Source: a virus. From it: a stretch of 37,712 bases of DNA. The position numbers and the translations under genes are program-made. Positions 8,383 through 17,015 of this stretch are shown here, piece by piece. Below the pieces are notes generated by a model that was not told the DNA's origin, did no database searches, and worked only from the letters and a program-made list of their open reading frames with translations. The stretch spans positions 1 to 37,712 of the IMG/VR virus record IMGVR_UViG_3300020188_000003; one strand, given 5' to 3'. Every line of letters starts with the position of its first letter. The first letter of the stretch is position 1.

Positions 8383-8710
8383 CTAGTTTCTCCTGGATCT
8401 TGGCAATCAATGTTTCTTCCTTCCAGGCTTTGATAAGCTTTAGGCCAAGACCTTTACCAAGCTCAACGTGCTCATCTTTGGTAAGGCTCTCAGGGTTCTC
8501 CTGGAATGCGCTTAACAGGCCCTGCTGTTCAGCTGCAAGCCCTGCGTCTCCATCATTGCCTGATTCTTCAGCCTGCTTGAACTCTGCCGGCGAGTCGCGC
8601 CAACCTTCTTGCTCAAGATCGTCAATGTCTGCTTCATCTTCCAGGGTAAAGAGTTTTGCACCCTTCTCAGGATGATAAAGCCACATACGCTTTGGTTTAT
8701 TCTCTGGCAT
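8357..8710 (-). CDS. Coat-to-adaptor intergenic protein with SAP/HeH-like C-terminal motif, 117 aa
   Basis: The first 45 residues (MWLYHPEKGAKLFTLEDEAD onwards) match a short beta-helix element often seen in small proteins following phage coat genes. The last 40 residues (ELGKGLGLKLIKAWKEETLI) resemble the small helix-extended-loop-helix (HeH/SAP-like) motif. GGAGA precedes the ATG by about 7 nt. The role is not known; it may help head completion. It follows a terminator-like hairpin behind the coat gene, so it is probably expressed below coat level. Confidence 0.75.
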   Translation of the reverse strand: MPENKPKRMWLYHPEKGAKLFTLEDEADIDDLEQEGWRDSPAEFKQAEESGNDGDAGLAAEQQGLLSAFQENPESLTKDEHVELGKGLGLKLIKAWKEETLIAKIQEKLDGNDQATD

Positions 8711-8730
8711 TGCGTTTCTCCGTCAATGAT

Positions 8731-8752
8731 AAAAGGGCGGCACTAGGCCGCC
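8731..8752 (-). terminator. Terminator or attenuator after coat gene
   Basis: On the minus strand a GGCGGC stem, five-base loop and GCCGCC are followed by CTTTTAT. It begins about 12 nt after the coat stop and would lower read-through into the head-completion genes, giving high coat-to-adaptor ratios. Confidence 0.7.
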
Positions 8753-8764
8753 AGGTTAACTATC

Positions 8765-10024
8765 TTAGCCTGCTGCTGACCACATACGGTGAGCAAGTTC
8801 AGGATAGATAAGGTGAGTACCCCATACCGCATCAATACGGGTGATCTCGGTTTGCTGGTTAATGTCGTATGCACCCGTCATGCACAGCGACAAACCAGAA
8901 TCAGGATCACGCACGCGTGACTTGACGGTAGCTGACTGAGGCAGCTCAAGGTCAACCATTGCCAGGGCACAAGCGTCACGATGGAACAGGAAGTTCTGAC
9001 GGTAGCTTGTGTCTGCGGTACCTAACACGGTGATAGCTGCACCATCTGCTGGCGCTGCTGACACGTTCTGGAATGCAGAAAGGCTCACAGTGTTACCTTC
9101 AGCATCCACAGTGGTCAGTGTGCCATCGTTGATAGCAGGGCTTACCGGGATAGTTGCATTGCCTGAACCATCACTATTCACATCTGCTGTCACAACAAAG
9201 TGCTGTAAGCGGCCAGTTGACTGATAGCTTTGCGGATTGATCTCATAGACGCCCGCAAAGGTAATAACATCACCCTCTTTCAGCAATCCAGTTACACCAG
9301 TGTCCCAGCCATCGGTAACAATGCTTGAACCAGTTTGGTCTGCACCATTAGTCAACGGCGTACCACCATGCGCACCAACAACGTGAACAGGAATGTTCGC
9401 AGACTCAAACAGGTCAAAGCCTGCAAGTGGCCCCATGTAGCCCTTCTGCAACGCACCTTTCACCATTGCTTCATTGTACTTATTGCTGATTGCGTCACTG
9501 ATTTCAGCGCCATCAAGCATATTCAAGATACAACGGCGCATACCATCATCAGGCACAGCCACGTTACCCATGTAAGCTTTCGCCAGGTGGAATGACTTGG
9601 TGCCGATCGCAGTGCCTGGCGTGCCTGAACTGAAAAACGCTTTCTTCATTTCAAGCAGAATAGAGCGGTCAATCACGTTTGCCAGCTGGATAATACCAGA
9701 CTTCAGGTAACGCTCTGAGAACTGCTCAATGCTAAGTGTGCGGTCACGCATGGTTACTTCCAGACCAAAGTGCTCTTGGCGGTTAATCTGGAATGGGATT
9801 GTCTGATCGACCATCGGCTGCTTCTGCAACACACGACCTGACGCGGTTTTAGTACGGAAAGGCTTTTTCAGGCTGATAGTGTCACCAACCTTTGCAAAAC
9901 GCCTTTCCAGGTCACGGTAAACAAGCGGTGCTGTTACCAAGTTGTTTTTGAGAAGGCGTAACGCCTCTTTGATGATAATGTCATCCGTTAAGATGCGATT
10001 ACCCTTTTCACCTTGTACGCTCAT
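8765..10024 (-). CDS. Major coat protein, P22 gp5 family, 419 aa
   Basis: Length (419 against about 430 in P22) and sequence layout match the P22 coat family: a helical N-terminus with a VYRDLERRF motif, a conserved VTMRDRTLSIEQFSERYL segment, and a C-terminal end of TRIDAVWGTHLIYPELAHRM. Between about residues 225 and 345 is a Gly/Asp/Thr-rich beta segment that should correspond to the telokin-like I-domain inserted in P22-type coats. It has an HK97-type fold, as known for the family. The scaffold gene lies directly upstream; GGAG lies 10 nt before the ATG. Confidence 0.93.
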   Translation of the reverse strand: MSVQGEKGNRILTDDIIIKEALRLLKNNLVTAPLVYRDLERRFAKVGDTISLKKPFRTKTASGRVLQKQPMVDQTIPFQINRQEHFGLEVTMRDRTLSIEQFSERYLKSGIIQLANVIDRSILLEMKKAFFSSGTPGTAIGTKSFHLAKAYMGNVAVPDDGMRRCILNMLDGAEISDAISNKYNEAMVKGALQKGYMGPLAGFDLFESANIPVHVVGAHGGTPLTNGADQTGSSIVTDGWDTGVTGLLKEGDVITFAGVYEINPQSYQSTGRLQHFVVTADVNSDGSGNATIPVSPAINDGTLTTVDAEGNTVSLSAFQNVSAAPADGAAITVLGTADTSYRQNFLFHRDACALAMVDLELPQSATVKSRVRDPDSGLSLCMTGAYDINQQTEITRIDAVWGTHLIYPELAHRMWSAAG

Positions 10025-10047
10025 GGCTTAATACTCCAAAGTTTCTG

Positions 10048-10995
10048 TTACCAAAAGCCTCGGCCACCACGTTGTTCCTTTTCGTTCTGAGTGCGCTCGT
10101 ATTCAGCAAAGTCCATATCTTGTGGTGCCTTGCTGGTTGAGTCGCTTCCCTTAACAGGATCAATCGGGTCCGGGGCGCTAGTTGTCTTTTTACCGGGCTG
10201 TTGCGGTTTGGCTGCAAGCTTAGCTTCGATTTTTCCAATCTCCTTTGCTTGGGCAATAGGTGATAGTTTCGCAATGCGTGCTGCCTCTTGCTTGTTCTTA
10301 CCAAGGTGATAGGCAATTGCTCCTGGATCATCAGAATCCGCCATGGCAACAACCATATCGCGGGTGATCTGCAAATCCTCTTGGCCGATTACTTCATCAA
10401 AGTCCTTGAGTGTTTTGCGCGTTTCGCTAAATGCGTCCTGCACATCCTCAAGTGCTTCAGTGAACTCTGTATCTTGGTCGCCTTTGTCTTTGCTGCTGTC
10501 ATCAGCTGCGGCCTTGTCGTCCTTCTTGCCTTTGGCGCCAATCTTCTGATCGGCTTTCCAGTCGGCTAAGGAATCAAGGTACTCGTCATAGCTATCAAAG
10601 TCTGACGGATCAGGTTCGCCTTCATCGTCCTGGGTTTCAGGCTTAGCCTTGCCACCCTTATTGCCTTCAGCTTCTTGCAGTTTACGCTCTGCTTCTTGAG
10701 CTCGGCGCTCTGCTTCAGCTGCACGCTTGGTCAAGCGGTCAATGCGCTTCTGAAAACGGCCACGGCCTCGGCGGTGGCTCGCTTCCTCGCCGGCATCGTC
10801 ATCGGCGTCTTGTTCATCGGCATCATCCTTGCCACTGTCCTGCTCTTGGGCGGTGGCCGATTCATCACCCTCTTGTTTTTGAACCTGAGTTTGCTCATCT
10901 GCCTTTGCAGGCTCTGGTGCTTGCTCAGTTTCGGCGGCCTCGGCAGTAACAACTTCAAAGTTGTCGGTACCAGTGGTTTTGTTTTCGTCTGCCAT
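10048..10995 (-). CDS. Scaffolding protein, 315 aa
   Basis: Highly charged, Ala/Glu/Lys/Asp-rich protein with long coiled-coil segments (RAQEAERKLQEAEGNKG) and no hydrophobic core, directly upstream of the coat gene and downstream of the portal gene. This is the expected composition and place of a scaffold that directs capsid assembly and then leaves. The basic C-terminal end (NEKEQRGGRGFW) could be the coat-binding tip. The ATG at 10995 is chosen because AGGAGA lies 8 nt before it; the ATG 36 nt upstream has no ribosome site. Sequence identity of scaffolds is weak across families, so the call rests on composition and position. Confidence 0.85.
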   Translation of the reverse strand: MADENKTTGTDNFEVVTAEAAETEQAPEPAKADEQTQVQKQEGDESATAQEQDSGKDDADEQDADDDAGEEASHRRGRGRFQKRIDRLTKRAAEAERRAQEAERKLQEAEGNKGGKAKPETQDDEGEPDPSDFDSYDEYLDSLADWKADQKIGAKGKKDDKAAADDSSKDKGDQDTEFTEALEDVQDAFSETRKTLKDFDEVIGQEDLQITRDMVVAMADSDDPGAIAYHLGKNKQEAARIAKLSPIAQAKEIGKIEAKLAAKPQQPGKKTTSAPDPIDPVKGSDSTSKAPQDMDFAEYERTQNEKEQRGGRGFW

Positions 10996-11061
10996 GCGCG
11001 TTCTCTCCTGTCGCGGATTGTTTAACCCCATGAAGCCATGGGTAGCTTATAACTACTTGAC

Positions 11062-11089
11062 ATTATAACGTGAAAATACTAATGAGCAA
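11062..11089 (-). promoter_or_regulatory. Putative promoter for scaffold and coat genes
   Basis: In the 105-nt gap between portal and scaffold the minus strand has a perfect TATAAT at 11067-11062 with TTGCTC 16 nt upstream. The -35 is weak (three of six). The same CGTTATAATGT core occurs before the tail fibre gene. It would allow extra transcription of scaffold and coat. Confidence 0.5.
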
Positions 11090-11100
11090 TCACGTTAAGC

Positions 11101-13161
11101 TTAACCTTGGCTTTGAGCCATTAGTTCTGCCATCGCCTCAGCAACCAGATTACGCACAATTTCTTCCAGTGAGCCTGGCCCGGCCATCATTGCGGCCTGC
11201 TCTATCTCTGCCAGCTTTGCCTGCGCTTCAGCTGTCTTAGCTTGTGCCATTGCCATATCTGCTTGTGCTTTGGCGGTGTCTGCTTTGGCTTTCTCCATAT
11301 CGGCTTGAGCCTGAGCCATGTTAGCTTGCTGCTCTGGTGACGGCTGAGGCGGTTCAATGCCTGCTTCCTCCATTTCATCCTGATCAAGAATGCCTGGTGG
11401 CAATGTTTTCTGTAGTCGGCGCGCAATATCCTGGGCGCCTGGCCAGTCCATGTTCTTGGCAATAAGATCAAGGACCACTCCACCGGCTGCTGGCACAGCC
11501 TGTACAAACTGCATTAAGCTGTCTGCCGCTTCCATTCTCTGCGTTTGGTAGCTTGGACCTGCCTTAACAGTCACATCAAACTTACCTGCTGCAATATCGT
11601 TAACCAGGACTGGCTTTTGAGTTTCCTCATCCATAATCATCTGGTTTATCTGCACCCAATCGCCTTCACCATCATGGAAGCGTAAGCGCAACACACGCTC
11701 ACTGTCATACACACGCGGGATAAGCTCAATCAGTATCTTGCCCACACGGCGAATAGCGCGACTCAAGTTGTCGATATAAGCAAACGTACCGCGATCACCC
11801 TGGCGCTGTCGTGCAAGAATTGCTTTGCCGCTTTGCTCATTACCCTGGGCGCCAACACTCGCATCATACAGGCCAATGGTCGCTTTCATTTCATCAGTGG
11901 CGCTCAATGCAAGCTGAAGCTCTGCCGCTGGCATACTGGCCGGCATATCACGCTGAGGACGGTCAACACCTGGCAATGCGTTGTAGCGTAGAACGCTCAT
12001 GTTCTTGCGGTTAGCCTGATTCCATTCTTCCTCATAGCCTTCAATTGATTCTGCCGGCGCCACCCATGGCGCTTTAGGCGCAAGAGCAACACGCTCAGTT
12101 GCTGCTGTCATCCAGTAGTTGTGCATACGCTGAGCGTCCTTACCAAAGCGAATAAGGCCACGGTAGTAAGTCTTATCGCCTAGCACCATTTCCTTGCCAA
12201 GCACCGGCACCACTGGAATGGTTGAGCCAGGCCAATCAACTGAACCTTCCAATACATCGTATGCTGTTACCTTCATCCATTTAACCTTGTACGTCTTGAC
12301 GCGTCTTTCACGCGTGACTGTCGTACCAAGGTCGCGCAACTCATCAAGCACATCCTTTACTTCATCTTCCCAAACGGTGCGGCCATCACTCAGCAATAAC
12401 AAATTTCTGGTAACTGGTTCACGGTAGAAGTATTCAGATACACGCACGCCTTCTTCATTGGTCCACCAGCTGTACTCGCCACGCTCTGCATCACTGAGAT
12501 CCCCAACTGCCTTACCTGGATACCGCTTCTTAAACTCGGCCTTGCTCATGCGCTCACTGATAAAGCACCAGTTTGCATCACTGTAGTCTGGCTCTGTTGC
12601 GTCCGGATCCATCAGCACAGCAAAGCGGTTATGAATGCTCTTAATGCACAAATCCAGGTCAAAGGCATCGTCAGTGCTGTACTTGGTTAGTACGCGCAAC
12701 CAACCAAAGCCACCTTCAACTGCGTGCTGGAATGCGTTGTCATAGTGCGCTTCTGCGTTACTTGTGTATTCAATGTTGCGGATCAGACTTTCATATACTT
12801 CTGCCAAGCTGTAATCAGAAGTACCAGCAACGTTAGGCACCTTGCTTGTGTCCTTGGTGGCGTTAGCCTCAACCGGGTGAACCTGTATAGCCGGGCGGTT
12901 CTGTCGCTGATCACCCAATACTTGGTCAACATATTGCGGCAACTTATTGAGCGTTAAGCATGGGCGGCCTTCGTCCTCACGCTCCTTGCGCACAGACTCA
13001 GGCCATTGTTGGCCGGCAAGGAAGGCAATATCTTCCTGTGCTGCATCAAAGTTATGCTTCCAACAAGTAACGGCGTGTGCCGCTCGCTCTCGTATTTCCT
13101 GAAGCATTGCCTCTTGGCTGTCGTCATCCCTGGTCTTAATTGGTTCGTTACCTGGTAGCAT
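11101..13161 (-). CDS. Portal protein, P22 gp1-like, 686 aa
   Basis: The N-terminal region contains DIAFLAGQQWPESVRKERED and GRPCLTLNKLPQYVDQVLGD, signature segments of the P22-type portal family, and the length is close to P22 gp1 (725 aa). The portal is the twelve-subunit ring through which DNA is packed and released. The last 90 residues carry a helical run of repeats built on A-K/M-A-Q-A-D/K-x (MAQAQADMEKAKADTAKAQA), which would form the long alpha-helical barrel seen in P22. AGGAGAAAGCC precedes the ATG. It follows the large terminase by 12 nt. Confidence 0.92.
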   Translation of the reverse strand: MLPGNEPIKTRDDDSQEAMLQEIRERAAHAVTCWKHNFDAAQEDIAFLAGQQWPESVRKEREDEGRPCLTLNKLPQYVDQVLGDQRQNRPAIQVHPVEANATKDTSKVPNVAGTSDYSLAEVYESLIRNIEYTSNAEAHYDNAFQHAVEGGFGWLRVLTKYSTDDAFDLDLCIKSIHNRFAVLMDPDATEPDYSDANWCFISERMSKAEFKKRYPGKAVGDLSDAERGEYSWWTNEEGVRVSEYFYREPVTRNLLLLSDGRTVWEDEVKDVLDELRDLGTTVTRERRVKTYKVKWMKVTAYDVLEGSVDWPGSTIPVVPVLGKEMVLGDKTYYRGLIRFGKDAQRMHNYWMTAATERVALAPKAPWVAPAESIEGYEEEWNQANRKNMSVLRYNALPGVDRPQRDMPASMPAAELQLALSATDEMKATIGLYDASVGAQGNEQSGKAILARQRQGDRGTFAYIDNLSRAIRRVGKILIELIPRVYDSERVLRLRFHDGEGDWVQINQMIMDEETQKPVLVNDIAAGKFDVTVKAGPSYQTQRMEAADSLMQFVQAVPAAGGVVLDLIAKNMDWPGAQDIARRLQKTLPPGILDQDEMEEAGIEPPQPSPEQQANMAQAQADMEKAKADTAKAQADMAMAQAKTAEAQAKLAEIEQAAMMAGPGSLEEIVRNLVAEAMAELMAQSQG

Positions 13162-13173
13162 GGCTTTCTCCTG

Positions 13174-14796
13174 TTACGCGCCCATCCAGCCACCGGTACC
13201 CATCGGCATTGGCTTGGCTGGCTTCTTCGGTTCTTTGTCTTTCCAATGCAAGCCCATCTGCTGAATTGCATCGGTGTAGTTTGTTGCCCACTTGGGCCCT
13301 GTCTGATCTTTGAAGGTTTCGTTGTCGTGATCCCACTCGCGGCGCAATGCCTTGAGACCATCCCAACCTTTCTCACACCTGGCGTTATCAATCCAGATAC
13401 GCGGGAACAGCATCTTCAAAGCGTTGATACTGTCACGCTTGCTCTTACAGCGCTCAACCAGCGTGAACTTGATACCCATGGTCTTGGCTACCTCAATGCG
13501 GCTACGCTTGGTCATCAGGTCACGCACTGCCAGATCGTGAGGCCCTAAGTGCTCAGCGTATCGAATGCCGTACTTGTCGGCAAAGTCATGCAGCCAGTTG
13601 ATATAGTGCTCCATGCCTTCGTTGTTGTTGCCATAGCAGGCAATCATTCGTAGCTCTTTGCGGTGCGGCTGCATAAGCCACACAACCATATCGTCATTGA
13701 TACCAAGATCCCAAAACGTGTAAACCGGCAATGACTTCTCAACCGGTATGGCACAGTAGCGACCTTCCTCAATGAGCAATTCAACCTCTTTCTTGTACAC
13801 AACGCCTTCAGCTAGGGCCTCATCAGGGTTTTGCTGGTACTGCGAGCTAAACATATACGCGTCTGCTTTCTCCATAGCGAGTAACACCTCTGTCGGTTCT
13901 TTGTCTGGCCAGTAGCTTGTGCGCTTGCCGGTGAACTTGGTGTCATTAATACACGCCTCGCGCATATCTGCCGGCAACGAATCCAGGTATTCCCTGTCAA
14001 TGAGCGCCGGGACCTTATACACAAGGTAGTCATCCGGTGCCTTGTCACTTAACAGGAAGTCGGTACTGTCTCCCTTACCAATGCGCTGCTGAACCATAAT
14101 GATAGGCACGCCATCATGTGCCAAACGTGAGCGCACGACTCGGTTCAGCTGTTTGTTGCCCTTATCCATCACCTTTGCGCTGTTCTGGTCTTTAGGTGGC
14201 ATTGGATCATCAAGTATAAGCGCACCGGTAAAGCCTTCTTGCATGAAGCCTGCCCGGCGTCCTGTTACCTGGCCGTTGATACTGGTACCAAACATTCGGT
14301 GCATATTGTCGTTCTGGTCATGGTACTTCCAGTCACTCTTGCCCTTGGTGTCCTTGCTTTGCCTCATCGGCCACAGTGATTGAAATTCCTCGCTGTCGAT
14401 AATCTCTTTTACCCTGGCGCTGTTTTCAGTTACCAGATCATCGGAATAGCTAAGCGGTAACCACCTGGTTGAACGGCCTTCCTTGATACACTGGATGATG
14501 CACCACACTGGCCAATGTATTGACCATATCTCTGTCTTGGTTGAGCCTGGCGCTACATTCACAATACCGCGCTTAATCTTTCCTTGGTAAACCTGCTCAG
14601 CAAGCTGACACTCATAAGTGTGGTGCCAGTTCTTCCTGAAGTATTGGCCTTGCAGTAGCTGGAACCAGATACGCATAAAAGCCTCAAAAGAGGCTTCACT
14701 CATCACCTTAACAGCTATCTTCTCAGCGTCCGTCATATCCTCCCACTTCAGTAAGCGGATAGGCTGGCCGTTCGGTAGGTGCTCAAGATCACTCAT
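13174..14796 (-). CDS. terL: Terminase large subunit, 540 aa
   Basis: Packaging motor ATPase and nuclease. A P-loop variant VAPGSTKTE lies at residues 81-89, where the first Gly is Ala, as is common in this terminase branch; Walker B is LILDD at 193-197 and a coupling segment VQQRIGKGD at 235-243. The nuclease part begins with FWDLGINDD at 361-369, whose first Asp is the expected metal ligand. It overlaps the small subunit by 4 nt (ATGA) and precedes the portal gene, the standard packaging order. Headful packaging is likely for a P22-like virion but is not shown by the sequence. Confidence 0.93.
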   Translation of the reverse strand: MSDLEHLPNGQPIRLLKWEDMTDAEKIAVKVMSEASFEAFMRIWFQLLQGQYFRKNWHHTYECQLAEQVYQGKIKRGIVNVAPGSTKTEIWSIHWPVWCIIQCIKEGRSTRWLPLSYSDDLVTENSARVKEIIDSEEFQSLWPMRQSKDTKGKSDWKYHDQNDNMHRMFGTSINGQVTGRRAGFMQEGFTGALILDDPMPPKDQNSAKVMDKGNKQLNRVVRSRLAHDGVPIIMVQQRIGKGDSTDFLLSDKAPDDYLVYKVPALIDREYLDSLPADMREACINDTKFTGKRTSYWPDKEPTEVLLAMEKADAYMFSSQYQQNPDEALAEGVVYKKEVELLIEEGRYCAIPVEKSLPVYTFWDLGINDDMVVWLMQPHRKELRMIACYGNNNEGMEHYINWLHDFADKYGIRYAEHLGPHDLAVRDLMTKRSRIEVAKTMGIKFTLVERCKSKRDSINALKMLFPRIWIDNARCEKGWDGLKALRREWDHDNETFKDQTGPKWATNYTDAIQQMGLHWKDKEPKKPAKPMPMGTGGWMGA

Positions 14797-15416
14797 AGGC
14801 GTTCAAGTACCTTGTTGATAGCTTCAGCAATGTCAGGCGACTTAACATCAGCCTGGATCTGCAATGGCTTACCATCCTTGCCGGTGACTTCATGCTTACT
14901 TGGCGCGTTCCATCCTTCCAGGTCTGCAATCTGCTTGATGGCGCTATGCGGATCATGCAATTCAAGCTTTGGCCCAAACTTGGTGGCTGTAACAGACTTG
15001 ATTGCCGCTGCCGCTTCAGGCGTGAGATCATCACTGTTCTTGATTCGCCACACTGTTTGCTTTACCGGGTTGCCATCTTCATCTTCACCAACAACCTGCT
15101 CAGCAAATTCAGCAATATCTGTCATCGTGACGCGTGCTGCACGCGTGAGCCTTTCGAGCGCCTCCTGTCTTGTCATTACTGCATCACTGGCGGCCGCATT
15201 CATTAGTGACTCATAAAACTTCTTCACCTTAGCGTCAGTTAGCATACGACTAACGATTGCATCAGCTGATTTCTCGCTCTTTGTCTTACCGCCAGCTGCG
15301 TAATAAGCCTCACGCTGGCTCATCTTCCCTGTAGCCAGGTTGATAACAGTCTTACGCTGAAGCGGTGTCAGCTTACTGCCAAGCTCAAGCTGTTCTTCTG
15401 TCAGCGTTACACTCAT
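14793..15416 (-). CDS. terS: Terminase small subunit, 207 aa
   Basis: The N-terminal part has LTPLQRKTVINLATGKMSQR and a REAYYAAGGK segment, the helix-turn-helix of the Terminase_2 small-subunit family that recognises the packaging site. A middle helical region (MTRQEALERLTRAARVTMTD) gives the oligomerisation part, and the C-terminal 35 residues probably contact the large subunit. AAGGA precedes the ATG by 8 nt, within the end of the holin-like gene, whose stop lies 3 nt before. The gene includes a short palindrome at 15130-15146. Confidence 0.9.
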   Translation of the reverse strand: MSVTLTEEQLELGSKLTPLQRKTVINLATGKMSQREAYYAAGGKTKSEKSADAIVSRMLTDAKVKKFYESLMNAAASDAVMTRQEALERLTRAARVTMTDIAEFAEQVVGEDEDGNPVKQTVWRIKNSDDLTPEAAAAIKSVTATKFGPKLELHDPHSAIKQIADLEGWNAPSKHEVTGKDGKPLQIQADVKSPDIAEAINKVLERL

Positions 15417-15419
15417 GGT

Positions 15420-15815
15420 CTAATCCTTCTTGTTCGGATATTCCTCATCGTCTTTTGCTGTGCTGAATGGCGCTTGGCCGTTTTCTGGCTTCCAGTAAAT
15501 ACGATGTTGAAACCACTTTTCCATAATGAATATTGCCCGGCCTCCCATGTGGCCGCTTATCCCGGTTAATGCTGCTGTCATGTAGAAGCTCATACCCATC
15601 TCTGCGCATAAGTACGCGGTAATGAGTCCAGCAAAGCCGCTTATGGCCCACTCGCCAACAAGCTCAACCAGGGAAAATGGCGTCTTGGTTTTTCTGACTC
15701 GGTTAATGTAAGACACGGTGCCACCCCATATTGCAAGGAATATGAACCATAGGTACCCAAGGCCAGCATCAACCAGCATCTTGATAATGTTTGAACCGCC
15801 TTGACCATCAGGCAT
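15420..15815 (-). CDS. LydA/Phage_holin_3_3-like holin, 131 aa
   Basis: Three hydrophobic segments can be seen: about residues 15-36 (GLGYLWFIFLAIWGGTVSYI), 52-72 (GEWAISGFAGLITAYLCAEM) and 74-88. The GFAGLITAYLCAEMG and AALTGISGHMGGRA pattern matches LydA-type holins. Holins make timed lesions in the inner membrane that release the endolysin. It overlaps the nuclease gene by 8 nt. A second holin-type protein lies two genes upstream; which of them acts as holin and which as antiholin or pinholin cannot be told from sequence. The charged C-terminus (DDEEYPNKKD) is typical of holins. Confidence 0.8.
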   Translation of the reverse strand: MPDGQGGSNIIKMLVDAGLGYLWFIFLAIWGGTVSYINRVRKTKTPFSLVELVGEWAISGFAGLITAYLCAEMGMSFYMTAALTGISGHMGGRAIFIMEKWFQHRIYWKPENGQAPFSTAKDDEEYPNKKD

Positions 15816-16152
15816 ACGCTACCGCCCCCATATTCCAGTTAGTTTTGACTTGGGCCGCCACCTTTCTGATCTCATTTACCAAGTTGATAGCCTGATCAAC
15901 GGTTTCAATCACAGTGATAGCCCCCTTAAACCCTCCATGGAACTTCACTTGCGCTGGTGTCAGCCTGCGCTTGCTCGGAACCTTGCCCCCATCCTTTACT
16001 TCTACCAATACGGTAATGCCACCATAGCCAACAACCAGATCGGTCATGCCATCATGGGCGCTGCTTGTGATCTCCACGCTAACACCCATACCCCTCATAA
16101 CTTCAACTAGCTCCTGCTGGTTCGCGTCAGTCTTTGCTGCTCTGCGTGCCAT
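15808..16152 (-). CDS. Small PD-(D/E)XK nuclease (VRR-NUC-like), 114 aa
   Basis: The product has the sequence layout of a compact PD-(D/E)XK nuclease: DANQQELVEVMRGMGVSV, then TDLVVGYGGITVLVEVKDG, with catalytic Asp near residue 38 and E-V-K near 51-53, followed by LTPAQVKFHGGF. Phage proteins of this kind are annotated as VRR-NUC or resolvase-like nucleases and may resolve branched DNA before packaging. Its position between two holin-type genes and just upstream of the terminase genes supports a late role. It starts directly after the upstream stop (TAAATG). Confidence 0.8.
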   Translation of the reverse strand: MARRAAKTDANQQELVEVMRGMGVSVEITSSAHDGMTDLVVGYGGITVLVEVKDGGKVPSKRRLTPAQVKFHGGFKGAITVIETVDQAINLVNEIRKVAAQVKTNWNMGAVAYA

Positions 16153-16572
16153 TTATTGTTCCCTTGCCTTACCCTTCAGCTTTTCGTATGTGCGCAAGCC
16201 TCCCATACCAAGCATGGCGAGGATGAGCTCGAAAAGGTTATCTGTTGGGATTGTTGGCACTGTTGCTACAGCGCCGGTGGTGGATATGATGAATGTTGCT
16301 ACCGGGTACCCGACAAATTGCCAGAATACGCCTATACCGCAAGTCCATCCAATGAACGGGCGCCAGCCTGCTACAAACAAAGACTTATGCGCCGCTTCCT
16401 GCTTGTTAATGTCAGCCTGGGCCTTATTGAGCTCAACCATTGCATTAAGCTCTGCCAGTTCGCCATTCTGTTGCAACTCAATAAGCTTGAGTTTTGCTTT
16501 TTCGGCTGCTTCCTTATCCGGTATCAGCTTATCAATGATACTTGTCACTGGACCTATTAATAAATCAAGCAT
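16153..16572 (-). CDS. 3TM-type phage holin, 139 aa
   Basis: The central signature GWRPFIGWTCGIGVFWQF, a second hydrophobic segment (VGYPVATFIISTTGAVATV) and the C-terminal LAMLGMGGLRTYEKLKGKA are those of the three-transmembrane-helix holin family. The N-terminal third is an amphipathic charged helix with a coiled coil (AELNAMVELNKAQADINKQE). GGAGG lies 6 nt before the ATG at 16572, so the longer open frame to 16629 is not used. It overlaps the endolysin gene by 8 nt. Confidence 0.85.
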   Translation of the reverse strand: MLDLLIGPVTSIIDKLIPDKEAAEKAKLKLIELQQNGELAELNAMVELNKAQADINKQEAAHKSLFVAGWRPFIGWTCGIGVFWQFVGYPVATFIISTTGAVATVPTIPTDNLFELILAMLGMGGLRTYEKLKGKAREQ

Positions 16573-16993
16573 TGATAACCTCCATGTGCGGATAGTCCCA
16601 ACCATGAAAAGAGCGGCCCTTGTTTCCAAACGTGCCGCCCCATCGTAGTGAAATCGTGATCTTGCCTTGCGCTTTTAATCGCTCAGCTGTCGAAAGGATT
16701 GTTGCGGCCACCATTGCCAAGTGAACCTTATCCCAACTTGCCGAACCATTAAGGTAGGCGTAGAAGTCCAGCGCATTGCCATGCTGGTGATTGCTCAGCT
16801 TGTTGTAACCATCGGCCTTGCTCTTGTTATCCAGGAATAGCGAGTGCTGTTCTTCCGCACTCCTTAAACCGCCATACTCAGGGATACCAAAGTCGATAGG
16901 TGATACAGCTAAAGATTCGTGAAACACCAAAACAAGCTCAGGATGAACGCCGGCCATCCTGCTCTTGCTTCTTTCACTAAATTTGAACGCCAT
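16565..16993 (-). CDS. Endolysin, M15 family peptidase, 142 aa
   Basis: The zinc-binding SxHxxGxAxD motif is present as SNHQHGNALD at residues 67-76, with the second histidine in WDYPHMEV at 132-139 and the conserved RWGG at 117-120. This is the L-alanyl-D-glutamate / D-Ala-D-Ala peptidase type of phage lysin that cuts the peptide stems of peptidoglycan. No signal peptide, so release depends on a holin. I chose the ATG at 16993 because GGGG lies 6 nt upstream and the longer TTG start at 17017 has none. It leads the lysis and packaging block and lies just after a putative promoter. Confidence 0.9.
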   Translation of the reverse strand: MAFKFSERSKSRMAGVHPELVLVFHESLAVSPIDFGIPEYGGLRSAEEQHSLFLDNKSKADGYNKLSNHQHGNALDFYAYLNGSASWDKVHLAMVAATILSTAERLKAQGKITISLRWGGTFGNKGRSFHGWDYPHMEVINA

Positions 16994-17015
16994 AGAACAC
17001 CCCGTTTTTATTGTC

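Noticed and set aside
10008-10352. 114-codon minus-strand open frame across the scaffold-coat junction
   Set aside because: An out-of-frame reading of the scaffold with Arg/Leu-rich product and no ribosome site.
12954-13391. 145-codon minus-strand open frame across the terminase-portal junction
   Set aside because: It overlaps the well-supported terL end and portal start, and its product is Arg/Ser/Cys-rich without recognisable features.
13174-14796. Deviant P-loop (VAPGSTKTE) of the large terminase as an unusual feature
   Set aside because: Ala or Pro in place of the first Gly with the STKT core is frequent in this branch of phage terminases.
16046-16648. Plus-strand 200-codon open frame
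   Set aside because: It is antisense to the nuclease, holin and endolysin genes, has no ribosome site and a composition expected from the reverse of coding sequence.
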